64,000 nucleotides of DNA, from the NCBI RefSeq assembly GCF_002234675.1, contig NC_019881.2, positions 13,563,825 to 13,627,824 on the forward strand. The letters run 5' to 3'. The notes beneath the pieces were generated by a model. That model was not told the origin of the DNA. It saw nothing but the letters and a program-made list of their open reading frames with translations, and did no database searches. The position numbers were made by a program, and so were the translations under genes. This document shows positions 27,589 to 38,281 of this stretch, in pieces (positions within the stretch are counted from its first letter, which is position 1; the number at the start of each line of letters is the position of its first letter). Source of the DNA: Oryzias latipes. Its lineage: Eukaryota; Chordata; Actinopteri; Beloniformes; Adrianichthyidae.

Positions 27589-29550
27589 ACACGAAAGAGG
27601 ATGGAACACGATTAAAGCAGGGGAAAAACAGACAGCAGGATAACAACTCACATTCCAGGTTGTTCTGTCGTTGGAAGAGCTCAGACGGATGGCTGAGGCT
27701 GGATGGGCACTACCCTGCTTTCACTCATCCATGCACCAGAGATAATGGATGTGAGAAAACTGAGCTGCTGCGAAGACCGGTGGTCAAAAGCAAATTCCCC
27801 TGACTCTTCAGAGGAAGCAAGAGCTTAATAGATGGCCATCTGCCAAAATATTCTGTGAAGCAAACATATTATTTTATCTTTGCAAGTGAATAGAGGAATT
27901 TGGCATATTTTGTTTTGTAGTTTGGTCATATATTATGAAACATTACCGGAGCCTGAATGTTTGCAGAGCCTTTTATTTATTTGACTGGAAGTGCTGATAA
28001 TGCAAGGAGTCAACACACTGAATTACATCCTGCCTAGTTCTGACTTTGACTGAAATGCATAATTAGCTTGTGGGGGGAAAAAAAACATTAACCTTGCTGT
28101 CTGCCCCTATACCATTGAAAGGACTGGTGCAGCTTATCTGAGGCTTCTTTTTTGGACGTCATTTTGATCTGTGATCTGTCATAAAGCAGACCTATCAGTC
28201 CCAAACAACAAGTGTCCCACTTTGTGAATCAAAGATTTGACCAGATGGCAGATTGCCATCGCCAGAGGCTTTTTGAATCCAGCCATTGTAGTTCAAAGTT
28301 GTTGCCCAGTGATCTATTGATGCTCCCCAGCCCCAGTGAGTGTGTTAGAGTTTGTAATGCCTCATTCCCAGAGTCAATCACGTTCAGTCATGAGAACATG
28401 ACTCCCTGATTGTGTGCGCCCTTGTACTGTATGTGTCAGAGCCATGGAGCAACAGATAGGGTTGTCACAACGAGGGAAAGTAAGGGAGACTGGGACAGAG
28501 ACATGGATGGACGGATGAACTCAGTAAGAAGCATAAGGGGCGTTTGTTCTCGTCACAATGGAGGAGGCCGTAGGCAGGAGGAAATGCCAGTTACAAACAC
28601 GACCGATCTCAACAGATGTCAATGAATCAGCGGGCTAAGAATTTCTCCAGACCGCAGGCTATGAGCCTTCTCTACAGTGTGGTCAGGATTTCACTAATAA
28701 TTTTTCATATTCTGATTATTTATTTCCAAAATACTTGTATTAAAAGGTTTACCATGTCAGAAAATGTGCTGAAACTCTATTACAAAATGCTGTCCTGTGA
28801 ATGTAGAGTTTGAATGACAGATTTCAGATTTCTATTATTGAAGCATCTAAGTTATTTTGTCCCAGAAGGAAACGTTTACAGTTAATATACTGACATGTAT
28901 TGTTAATGACTAGCATATTTACAACATGAATGTACAGAGCCTAAAAAAATACACAATGATAACATAATAAGTTTCAATTGATTTCTGCACTTAAATCTTT
29001 TAAGAATACTGGTCTCCTTCTTGTAAACAATGTTTGATAAAATGAATTTCTTTGGCTGAAAATTTTGTTTTGTTATTATTTGTTTTGTCAGAGTTTCGTT
29101 TACTCTTTGTCAGCATTGTAAACTTTGTTTTAAGAAACATAAGAGATAAATTCCTGCCATCATGTCAATAAACACCTAAATCATTTAAAAGGGTCTCTTT
29201 GTTTTGCTCAGTAAGAAACTGGTCACTGTTATTTATTTTAACTATTTTTAACTCTACATTTGATTAAAAACATGAATTACAACTGGCAAAAACTGTGGTG
29301 GTTGAATTTGTTATAATTACATGTTTATTGTGCTTGGGAAAAAAGACATCATTTCAGAAAAAACACAAACTTTGGCAGTATGGAACTTACTAACATTTGT
29401 CAAGTAAAACTGAACTCATTGTATGATTCAATTAATATTTAATGATCTATTTAAACTGTATTTTTTGCTTTAAAAAAAGTTTAGAAAACGAGGCTTTTAT
29501 TTTCTATATGAATATCCGCCGGATATGAACAGACTTTTGTTTTGGAAAGC
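27589..29550. other. kitlg 3' UTR and intergenic spacer
   Basis: No further reading frame of note. An AATAAA at about 29166-29171 is a candidate polyadenylation signal if the kitlg 3' UTR is long, as it is in other vertebrates. An (AT)n run just before exon 7 (27405-27436) belongs to the intron. Confidence 0.45.
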
Positions 29551-29712
29551 CGCTGATCAGCGGCCGCCATTATTATTCCTGGCTTGACGTCCGAAATAAG
29601 ACGGTTTAAATAGTTTTCAACGTTGTAATTTAGGGTAAACTGTTTTATTTGTTGTGTGTTTGTGTCCGTCGATACATTTTCTTCTTGCGTTAGCCACGCA
29701 AATTAGCAGAGC
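29551..29712 (+). promoter_or_regulatory. TATA-less promoter of the TIN2-domain zinc-finger gene
   Basis: A short GC-rich island immediately upstream of the ATG contains a NotI-type GCGGCCGC, a YY1-like GCCGCCATT at about 29563-29571 and a TGACGT half-CRE at 29585-29590. No TATA box is seen at the expected distance. This layout is typical of housekeeping promoters. Confidence 0.45.
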
Positions 29713-32700
29713 ATGGACAGACGGTCCAGTAGAAAAGGTAAGTTGCTAAGCTAACATCGGAAAGCTAACTCAGTGGCTAAAACGGTAGTAAGAAAATAAG
29801 ACGCAGTTCTGGCCATCTGCTGCAAAAAGTACACTCGTTGCTTCTAATTACCAGCCACCATCAACTTTAATCGATCTTTACTCATATTTTATTATTTTTA
29901 ATAGTCAATTCGATTTATAATGATGAGATATATTTAAAACTAAACAATCCGTCTTTTTTCTGAGGGTCCCGCATTTGTATTTTGCGTATTTAACATTCTT
30001 CCTCCTAACCTAGGCAAACTAATAGTCCATTTGTCATAGCGTTGGCTGAAGTTTTAAATGCATCCCTCAAAGAAGATTGGCGCTCAATTCCTCCATCATC
30101 ATGGCACATGCAGCACATCTGCATCCTGCAAAGCACACAGACGACTCCGCAGCGCCCCCTGCCAAAGACTCGATTTTGTTGACAAAATCTTATAAAAGAC
30201 GAAAAAAAAATAGTGAGGCCTTTTATTTCATTTCGTTCTTAAAACTAACTCGCTTATAGATAATATCCCAGTTAATCAAGTATTATTCCACTCTACTTAA
30301 AAATGCTGCAAATGTTATTTATGTTATTTGCACATCATATGCGTTTTGAGTAGTTAATCTAATATATATTTAGTCCAAGAATGGGATTTGTATTATTTAA
30401 ACTTAAATAACATAGTTAGATTTTGCCCCAAATTTCAGATATTTTTCCACTAAACTATCCATACATCTGTTTTGTTTTTTACATCCGCGAGTGTACCATA
30501 AATAAAAAAGGACAAATAGTTAAAGTATGTTGTAGTTACTACCTGACTGACAGACTTCAGGCTTCTTGAAAGCCTGTCATCATTTTAAGTTCCTACATAA
30601 GACTGCAGTAGCATGAAGTTTTTTCATTGATTTTTAAGGGACAGTTCAAGTTTTTGGGGTATTTTTGACATTTTGAGACAAGACATTATAACACATTAGA
30701 CAGTTTGAGTTCTGAGTCTCCAAGTAACTTCGTAAACTTGATTCCAAGTAAACTCGATTGCTTAAGTGTCCATTTTTGGCTGTGGTGCAGAGGTAGAGCT
30801 GTCGACCTCTGACAGAAAGATTGCAGGTTCGGTTTCCCCTTTGCCCACCCATGTGTCCAAATGTCCTTGTCCAAAATACTGGTTAAAGTTTGGCGCCAGT
30901 GCTCAGTAGTGGAAATAGGACTGTGACTGTAAAGCGCTTTGGGCCTTCTAAGAAAGCACTCTATAAATATATGCCACTTACCATTTTTACCATTAAAGTG
31001 CATGTCAGATCTGGTTATTGTATCCCTCAGTTATCAGATTTTTGTGGTCATTCAAGCTGTCTCACCAAAGTGAAAAAGTGTGCTCTTTTTTTCTTCTTCA
31101 TGTTTTAAGTGACTATTTCCAAACTATTTTCCAGGTGCTAGGAGCTCCCTTCCACTGGCCTCCCTCCGTCTGATGGCTTCTCCTCTTCAACTTACATATT
31201 CCTACATGTGGCAGGTCATACGACAGAAAAATGTGAAGCATTATGGGAAAGTGGAAGAGTTTGTGACTATGGTGACTCAAACTGTTCCTGAGCTGCTGAG
31301 TTTCAAGCAGACTGCCCAGCTAATTTTGGGGTTGAGAGCCAGGGTGAGTTGTTTTCACTCCGTTTTTGTTTCAAAAATGACAAATCTATTGGAATAAAAT
31401 GGGCATAATTTCGATTATTTCATATTTATTTAAACGCTCTAGATGCCTTTTTTTAAGCATTTGTTCTACTACTTTCCTTGCAGTGAGCTAAATAATTACA
31501 CACTTGAAGCTAAGCATTTTGCTAAGCTTACATGTTTCTGTGATCAATTTTGTCCTTTTGTATTATAGGTTATCTTGGAGCTTCTTCACAAGGAAGGCCC
31601 ACCAGATCTGAAGGCTATCCAGATGCTCATCAACAAGTTGAAGGTCACCACCACATCTTCTGGGGTGCGTACTGGAGCATGTTGTTTTGTGTATTGATTC
31701 TATGATATGTTAGTGATTTGTTTATGTTCTCTTGGGCACCATTTTCTTTATTCATGGTTTGTTTTGTTCTGATATGTTCAAATTATAAATCAGTAGAGTT
31801 TATTTTTCCCATCTCTGCAAACACAATGTTTTGTTCCCTTTGTTACAGAAGGATAATGAAGTGGACAAATCACAAACAAACTTCATGGTGCTGGTGCAGA
31901 ATCTGCTCAAAAACCCCAATGAAAGGAAGCGCTTCTTCAAGGTACCCGCAACTCTTGAGTGTTTATTTAAACATTATATAACACAAAATCAGTTCAGACC
32001 TGCTTGGAGTTAAGTTTTCGATTAAAACTGGATATTTGTTTTCTTAATTTCCTAAGTGGAATGTCCTTAATTCCTGAAGTGGATCATTTTTGAAACGGTA
32101 AAAGACTTAAAAAAGTGCATGTTTGAACGACAAAGGGCAAGAATGAATGAGCTTTTCATTTTCACAACAAATGAAAGAAAAAATACAAAAGAAGCTCGAG
32201 CGTGTTCTAATGTATTCTGTGTTCACAGAATAATAAAAGTGAAGATGAAATTCAGTCATTTGTATATACATTAAAAAAAATGCAAAACAGCAAATACATA
32301 TTTACCCTCTTTTTGCTTGACATTCTAAAACAAAATGTTGAAGACACAATTTCTATCCATGTTCATATTAATTTCCACATACATGAAATTCAGAGTGACA
32401 ATTAGGGAAAAAAAAGAGTAAAATAGAAACAGACTTTATTCATAGAAGAACAACAAAATAGATCTTAAGGTCAAAGGAGTAATGAATACAAAGACGATGA
32501 ACGACATATTTTTGTACACAGGAAGTCTTCCCTCTTCATTATGGCACAAAGTTTGATACAGCACTGCAGGCTTTGATCGCTGGACTGGTTTGCAAGTTGG
32601 AGCAACTTCTACCTGTTCCCAATCTGTCCCAGGTATGTCATGCAGCTCAACATTCAGCTCCTGCTTTTTGGGAGTGTGGATTCCAGGGTTATTGAACACT

Positions 32701-35700
32701 GGGTGCATAGAGTTTCTTTGGAATACTTTTCCGATTTCTTTCTTTGTGTGTTGATCATTTTTGCATGGCTATTACCAGGGTTCTTGTAAAAACTAATCAC
32801 TCTCTAGTTTATAGATTTGCAATGAATATCTTAAAAGCTTTAAAAATGTATTACTTAATATTGAAGTACAGTGGTCCCTCATTCATCACACACTTCACAG
32901 TTTTCTCAGACAGACTTTCAACAATCTTCCTCTCTTGTTTAACCTCTCCAAGTTTAAACCTTCATAGAAAAATAAATCAGATATAATGGAATGAAAACCA
33001 AGATCTGTTTGTAATACAGAATTAAGTAAATTTGGCAAACTGGCTGCATTCTGTAAAGGAGACACGGTACAAAGGAGACTGAAATTTTCTACAACCAATC
33101 AGGACGCAGAACATACTGCACTGTAAAAAAAAAGAAACATGCTAAATGCACTAAAAGGAATCGCGAAGCTCCAAGGGCGGCAGTGGCTCGGGTGGTTTTG
33201 CAGGTCGGCCAATGATCCAAGGGTCAATCCCCTGTCGTTGGCCCCAGTGGTGTGGGAATGCGGTGGTGGTCAGACAGGTCGTAGGCGCGTACTGGCAGCC
33301 ACGCAGCTGTGGCTGCATCAGTAGCTTACCATCACCAACTAAAAACGAGGAGTGAATGAATAATGGATACGCATTGTGAGCATCTGGAAAAGCGCAGAAA
33401 ACCCATCATTAATACTATTAGGGCTGCATAACTGTTACAGCGAGGGACCGCTGTGTATCACAAAGTAGTTCATGGTTTGTGACATTTTAAATAGAAAAGT
33501 AAATTTTGTTTGTACTACCTACTATAAGTTTCTGTGGAGTATAAGTCGCACCAGCCCAAAAATGCATTATAAAGTTAAAAAAAAACACACAGATAAGTCG
33601 CACTGGACTATAAGTCGCATTTTGACAGGAAATTTATTTGACAAAATATCTACTGTTTATCTAGTTTATCTCTAGTAATTCTTTCTCATACTTATTTATT
33701 TATTCCTTTCATGAAGCATCATTGGCCAACTAATACTCTGTTTTCATCCTGTATTTGTAGAAACAGTTGTCATTTTTATTGCATTTCTGAATCTATGAAG
33801 TTATTGGAAAATAGAATATTATGTTGTTAGCCTTCAAGATCTTACTGTAAAAAAAAGTTTGCTGATTCTGAGTCACTTAACATACTCTTAACACTTAACA
33901 TACCTCATACATCAAATTGACCTAGGACATCATCTCTGTTCCTCACAAATGAACATAACAGGAGGGTTAACAATGTATTTATTTCAATTTATTTCTAATA
34001 TAAGTCGCACCCCTTGCCAAACTATGAAAAGAAGGGCGACTTATAGTCTGGAAAATACGGTATTTTTTTTTTCTACCTGGTTGACACCAGTAGGGGGAGT
34101 GGAGACTCACTGCACTAGAGGGCTGCATTGGGATTGGGTCCCGCCGGGTCCCGCGGGACCCAACGCAAATCTCGCGGGATTGGGCGGTTTGAATTGTACT
34201 GCGGGCGGGAGCGGGCGGCAAAAAAAAAAAACTCTGCGGGATCAGTTTTGCCATGAATATCTCATGAATATATAAAAGTGGACTACGTTAGGCTGTGCGG
34301 CTGTTGGAGTCTTATGTACTGAAGCTCCGTGAAGGCACCAGGTAGAGACGCCTAATGGCCACTGTCATCTAACCTGTTGTTGGGGGTGTGCAGTGCCCCG
34401 CCCCGCCTCTTAGAAATTGTGTTCTTTAAAGCCTGATACCGCGGTCGCGTATGGGCGGAGCTATCAGCTAAAGTTCTGGTCTGATCGCTGCATGGAGCGA
34501 TGTGTGCATCAATGCATGGTAGACACGAAGAATGTGGAGAGATCAGGTTTATTATTTTAAAGAGTTCTGCTTGATAATCATGTTTCCATGTTTGAGTTCA
34601 TAGAATCATCCCAGAGAAAGTCTCTGCTTCAACTCCCGCAGTGAAAGCTGCGTCTCAATCTGACGCCGTGTTTCCATCTCTCTGACAGAGTTTGAAGCCA
34701 AAGCCCCTCCCCCGCCTCTTTACCTGCTTTTCCTCTCTACCTGTTCACCCGTTCACATCCTCTGCAGCTTAGAGTTATTTTCCCCGCGCTCCCAGTGTGT
34801 TCTACACAGAGAGCACAAAATACGGTCATAGCAGGTTAACACGTTAGTTGGAACGCTCTAGCGCAACAGAAGGATGAAAGAGCTGTCAATCTATCTGGCA
34901 ACACTTCGCGGGATAAGGAAGAAGCAGAGGTTTCCTGACAGGGACATGATGTCAGTTGATGAAGCAGAAAAGAACCTCAAACGAGGTTCATCGTGTTCAG
35001 ATCTGCGTGCCAATGCCCCACTGAGGCGCAAAACAGCAAAAACGGGAAAAGGCTGAAGCTAAAAAAAAAAAAAAAAGTATTTTTCCGTCAGGAAAAAATT
35101 AATTCATAGATTTTCAGCTCTGTTGAACCATTACAATGTTTTTCTTCCTGCAAATGACTTTGACCTGCATCTATCCCAGCTGGTTCAGCGCGCTTCAGGC
35201 CGTCTGTCTGCGCGCGGACACACGCACACTTTTTTTTACCGAACAGGATTTGTGAAAATATATTTAATGATTATGTTGCACATTACACAAAAGAGGAATG
35301 CATGAAAAGATGAGACTGGAGGAGGGACATGAATCTCTTTAATAATATCAATACAAATACGTGTTTTTTTCTGCGGGACGGGAGACGATACAAAATCAAT
35401 GCCTCTCTATTACTGTGCGGGACTAAATTCTATGAGTTTTGCGGGTGCGGGCGGGAGTGGACATACATATTGCGGGTGCGGGCGGGAGTGTAACGCATAC
35501 GTTGCGGGAGCGGGCGGGATTGGTCAGAAATTTGGCGGGTGCGGGCGGGAGCGGGATGAAGAAAATAGTCCCGCGCAGGGCTCTACACTGCACCTTCTGC
35601 CTTATGTCTGTAAAAAGGTTGGATAAAATTCTGATCCAAGTCGTCTTAAAAGCGTCTCACATCTTGTAGAAATCTCTGAGATGATCAAATAAAACCATAT

Positions 35701-38281
35701 GTGTTGGTCAGGGATTCACATCAGCAGAGACAAAGGTCTTCACTGTGAATTAAACTACAACTCATTTGTGCTTTAGCTTGGTTCTCTGATCTCAACGGAG
35801 CCCAGCGTCTTGGATGCTTGCGGGGCCTTTATTCCTGACCAAGGAGATTTGAAGACTCTTCTGCTGCACCAGCAGGCCAAAGGTCTCCTGGGCGTTAAAG
35901 GTTTGTTTCTCGTTATTTAAGATTACTTTTGTTATGAAAATGAGTATGTAGCTTGTGTGTAAATGGTTAAAGACCCACTCCTATCATCTTTTGATCTATT
36001 GTAAAAGAGTTCCCAGTGGTCTAATTATGATGATTCAGTTTTTACCCTAAATATAAAAAAACTGCATTGTTTTCCAGGACATAGTTTCTGCAGAGCGGCA
36101 GGAATTCACTAGAAGTTTGCCTCTGAGTTGTGGGCAGAACTGTTGGTGCGGAGTAACCCCGCCCCCCTTCCCGTTGCTGAGGGCTCTCTGTTTATGAGCT
36201 CTCTCACTAGCTTATTTATATATATATGGTGAGCGATATCAGAGCTATCCAGCCATACAGTTTAGATCCAGATACCAGCTCAGATGAGGAAAATGAAGAT
36301 GTACATGGATCTATTTGTCTGCTAGTGAATGCATCATATTGGAGCAGAGCAGGGAGTTTGTGGCCCACTCAGTGTATTTTCTACCTCAGAAATAAGCTCT
36401 TTATCAACATCATTTTTTCTACTGCTTCTGATTCACTACGATTTGAATAAAGAAATACTCAGAAATGCCGTTTTAAGCCATATTTTCTTTATATATGTCC
36501 TCCATTATCCCCAAAAAATATCCCAAGAACATGTTAAAACCACCAGAAGCACCATCTTCATCAGAGTGGGTCTTTAAATGTTGACTGTGTGCCGATGAAC
36601 ACGAGGAATCTCTTTTCTGTGTGCAGCGACCGTCTCAACCTCAGTGGGCGACTGCGTACTTTCATCCCTTGCCTTCCTTCCCAAACCGGTGGAACCACCA
36701 ACACCACCCCCACCATCGCCAAAGCAACCAGAGGCCACCCATGACGAAAGGAGCAATATTTCCCTGAGTGACCATGACGATGCGGGATGTGTCTCTGATA
36801 ACTCTGACATTCAAGAAATTTTCCCTGAGTCACCTCTGCAAAGAGAGCCGGCAAGCCACCCTACGGCTAACAACAAGCAGACAAAGGAAGCAGATCCCGC
36901 TGTTTCTGCTCCACAGGAGTCTCCCACCGCTCCTCAGAGCAGCGGGAACGATGGAACACCAGCACCTCCAGAAAAACCGGAACTACAGCGGCTGCCTTTG
37001 AAATCAATCCCATTCAGGGTGGTACAGGTGCCGGTCAAACCTGCCGCTGCGACACTGAACGCCAGCAGCGCAGGATCAAAGGAAGGGCCAAAGCCTCAGA
37101 CTCAGAGGGTGACGTTACATCAGTGGGTGTCGCAGATTGCCTCGAACTCCATGTCCCTTCCTGCTTTACCTCCTCTTCCTCCCGGCAGATTTAGCGACTG
37201 CGATGACATGCGGCCTAGCATACGACGAAAAAAGCAATTCAGGCATTTGACCGACCGATACAGCTGCAGTGTGTGCGATAAGAGCTTCCCCTATCAGTCC
37301 AAGCTGCTGGATCACGAGCGCATTCACACTGGCGAGAAGCCCTACCTGTGCACGGCGTGCAACAAAAGTTTCCGAACGCAGGGGTTCCTAAACAACCACC
37401 TGAAGACCCACAGCACAGAACGTCCTTTCGCCTGCGGTCAGTGCGGCAAGTGTTTCACCAAACTGCAAAGTCTGACCAAGCACATACTGGCCCACAGCGG
37501 CCAGAAGCCCTTCTACTGCAACATCTGCAACAAGGGCTTCACCCAGTCCACCTACTTCAAGAGGCACATGGAGTGTCACACCAGCCAGATGACTTTCCCC
37601 TGCAAGCACTGCAACAAAATCTTCCCAACAGCCTTTAAGCTGTCCAACCACGAGCGCTGGCACACCAGAGACCGCCCCCACATGTGTGAACGCTGTGGGA
37701 AGAGGTTCCTCGTTCCCAGCCTGTTGAAGAGACACATGGGCTACCACATAGGCGATCGGCAGTACCTATGCTCCCAGTGTGGGAAGACCTTTGTGTACCT
37801 GTCGGACCTGAAGAGACACCAGCAAGACCACATCCCCAAAGCCAAGATCCCGTGTCCGATCTGCCAAAAGAAATTCTCCAGCAAGTACTGCCTGAGGGTT
37901 CATCTGAGGATCCACACCAGGGAGAGGCCCTACCGGTGCACCATATGTGACAAGACATTCACTCAGGTCGGCAACCTGAAAGTGCACATCAGGTTGCACA
38001 CCAACGAGCGACCCTTCAGCTGCGACGTGTGCGGAAAGACCTACAAGCTGGCGTCTCACCTGAACGTCCACAAACGGACTCACACGTGCAAAAAGCCCTG
38101 GACGTGCGAGACGTGCGGGAAGGGATTCTCCGTCCCCGGCCTCCTGAAGAAGCACGAGCAGCTGCACATCGACGAAGCAAACCCCGACTTTGCCGGTAAG
38201 CGAAGGCACCGAGGCAAACACAAGAAGCACTCCCTCAAGAGAAAGTATGACGAGGAAGAGGAGGGCAGCGATGACTATTAA
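29713..38281 (+). CDS. TIN2-like N-terminal domain fused to 11 C2H2 zinc fingers
   Basis: Seven exons: 29713-29737, 31135-31343, 31569-31664, 31849-31941, 32522-32632, 35777-35900 and 36627-38281, giving 770 aa. Residues about 20-200 resemble the TRFH-like N-terminus of the shelterin protein TIN2 (TINF2). Examples are MWQVIRQKNVKHYGKVEEF against WQVVRGRCVEHFPRVLEF, LGLRARVILELL against MGLKAKVVVELI, and FDTALQALIAGLVCKLEQLL against [20 protein letters not shown]. An acidic/Pro/Ser linker follows. Residues about 431-733 hold eleven C2H2 fingers with TGEKP-type linkers, and a basic then acidic tail ends the protein. It probably binds DNA in the nucleus. Its targets are unknown, and a link to telomeres is inference from the domain only. 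I see no F-x-L-x-P TRF-binding motif. The 111 bp exon 5 is easily missed but is needed to complete the domain. Transposons fill the 3.1 kb intron after it. AATAAA near 38822 is a likely polyadenylation signal. Confidence 0.9.
30779..30985 (+). mobile_element. tRNA-derived SINE in intron 1 of the zinc-finger gene
   Basis: Box A-like GGCTGTGGTGCAGAGGTAGA and box B-like GCAGGTTCGGTTTCCC start the element. It ends with the 'gtaaagcgctttgggcc' and 'aaagcactctataaatatat' tail common to several fish SINEs. Confidence 0.78.
33178..33400 (+). mobile_element. Second tRNA-derived SINE type
   Basis: 'gcggcagtggctcgggtgg' and 'ggtcggccaatgatccaagg' form a tRNA-like head. The tail reads 'gtgaatgaataatggatacg' and 'gtgagcatctggaaaagcgc'. 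This is a different family from the 25.4 kb SINE. It lies in intron 5 of the zinc-finger gene. Confidence 0.65.
33530..34062. mobile_element. TAAGTCGCAC-type non-autonomous DNA element
   Basis: The left part has repeated TATAAGTCGCAC motifs. The right end is GCGACTTATAGTCTGGAAAA followed by TACGGTA. This is a terminal motif I recognise from a widespread fish repeat. A diverged relative is at about 63400-63540. It carries no coding capacity. Confidence 0.6.
34116..35585. mobile_element. hAT-type transposon, 1470 bp, perfect 8 bp target duplication
   Basis: The 8 bp CACTGCAC occurs directly before (34108-34115) and after (35586-35593) the element. The ends are TAGAGGGCTGC and, reversed, TAGAGCCCTGC. 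Both ends carry subterminal GC-rich repeats built from GCGGG(T/A)GCGGGCGGGA, with one array near 34199-34220 and four units between 35430 and 35575. These are likely transposase-binding sites. A 60-codon frame at 34874-35056 (start MKELSIYLATLRGIRKKQRF) may be a transposase remnant. No full transposase is present, so the element is non-autonomous. It lies in intron 5 of the zinc-finger gene. Confidence 0.88.
35971..36573 (+). mobile_element. TTAA-family MITE, reference copy
   Basis: Flanked by TTAA at 35967-35970 and 36574-36577. The ends are AGACCCACTCC and GAGTGGGTCT. The interior includes 'atcatcttttgatctattg', 'ccccgcccccctt', an acidic frame beginning MVSDIRAIQPYSLDPDTSSD at 36226, and 'aataaagaaatactcagaaat'. 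It lies in the last intron of the zinc-finger gene, ending about 50 bp before the final exon. Confidence 0.85.

Noticed and set aside
32436-32708. 90-codon minus-strand frame
   Set aside because: It is the antisense shadow of exon 5 of the plus-strand zinc-finger gene, which has proper splice sites and a family match.
34874-35056. 60-codon frame as a host gene
   Set aside because: It lies wholly inside the hAT element and is at most a transposase remnant.
35430-35580. Regularly spaced GC-rich repeats resembling a CRISPR array
   Set aside because: The units are imperfect, lie at the end of a hAT element in a vertebrate intron, and have no cas genes.
37388-38230. Long minus-strand frames under the zinc fingers
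   Set aside because: They are shadows of the GC-rich zinc-finger exon. No splice sites or family resemblance.
36644-38281. Stand-alone intronless zinc-finger gene starting at 36644
   Set aside because: The frame continues upstream to a good acceptor at 36626 and joins in phase to the TIN2-like exons. The internal ATG is not needed.
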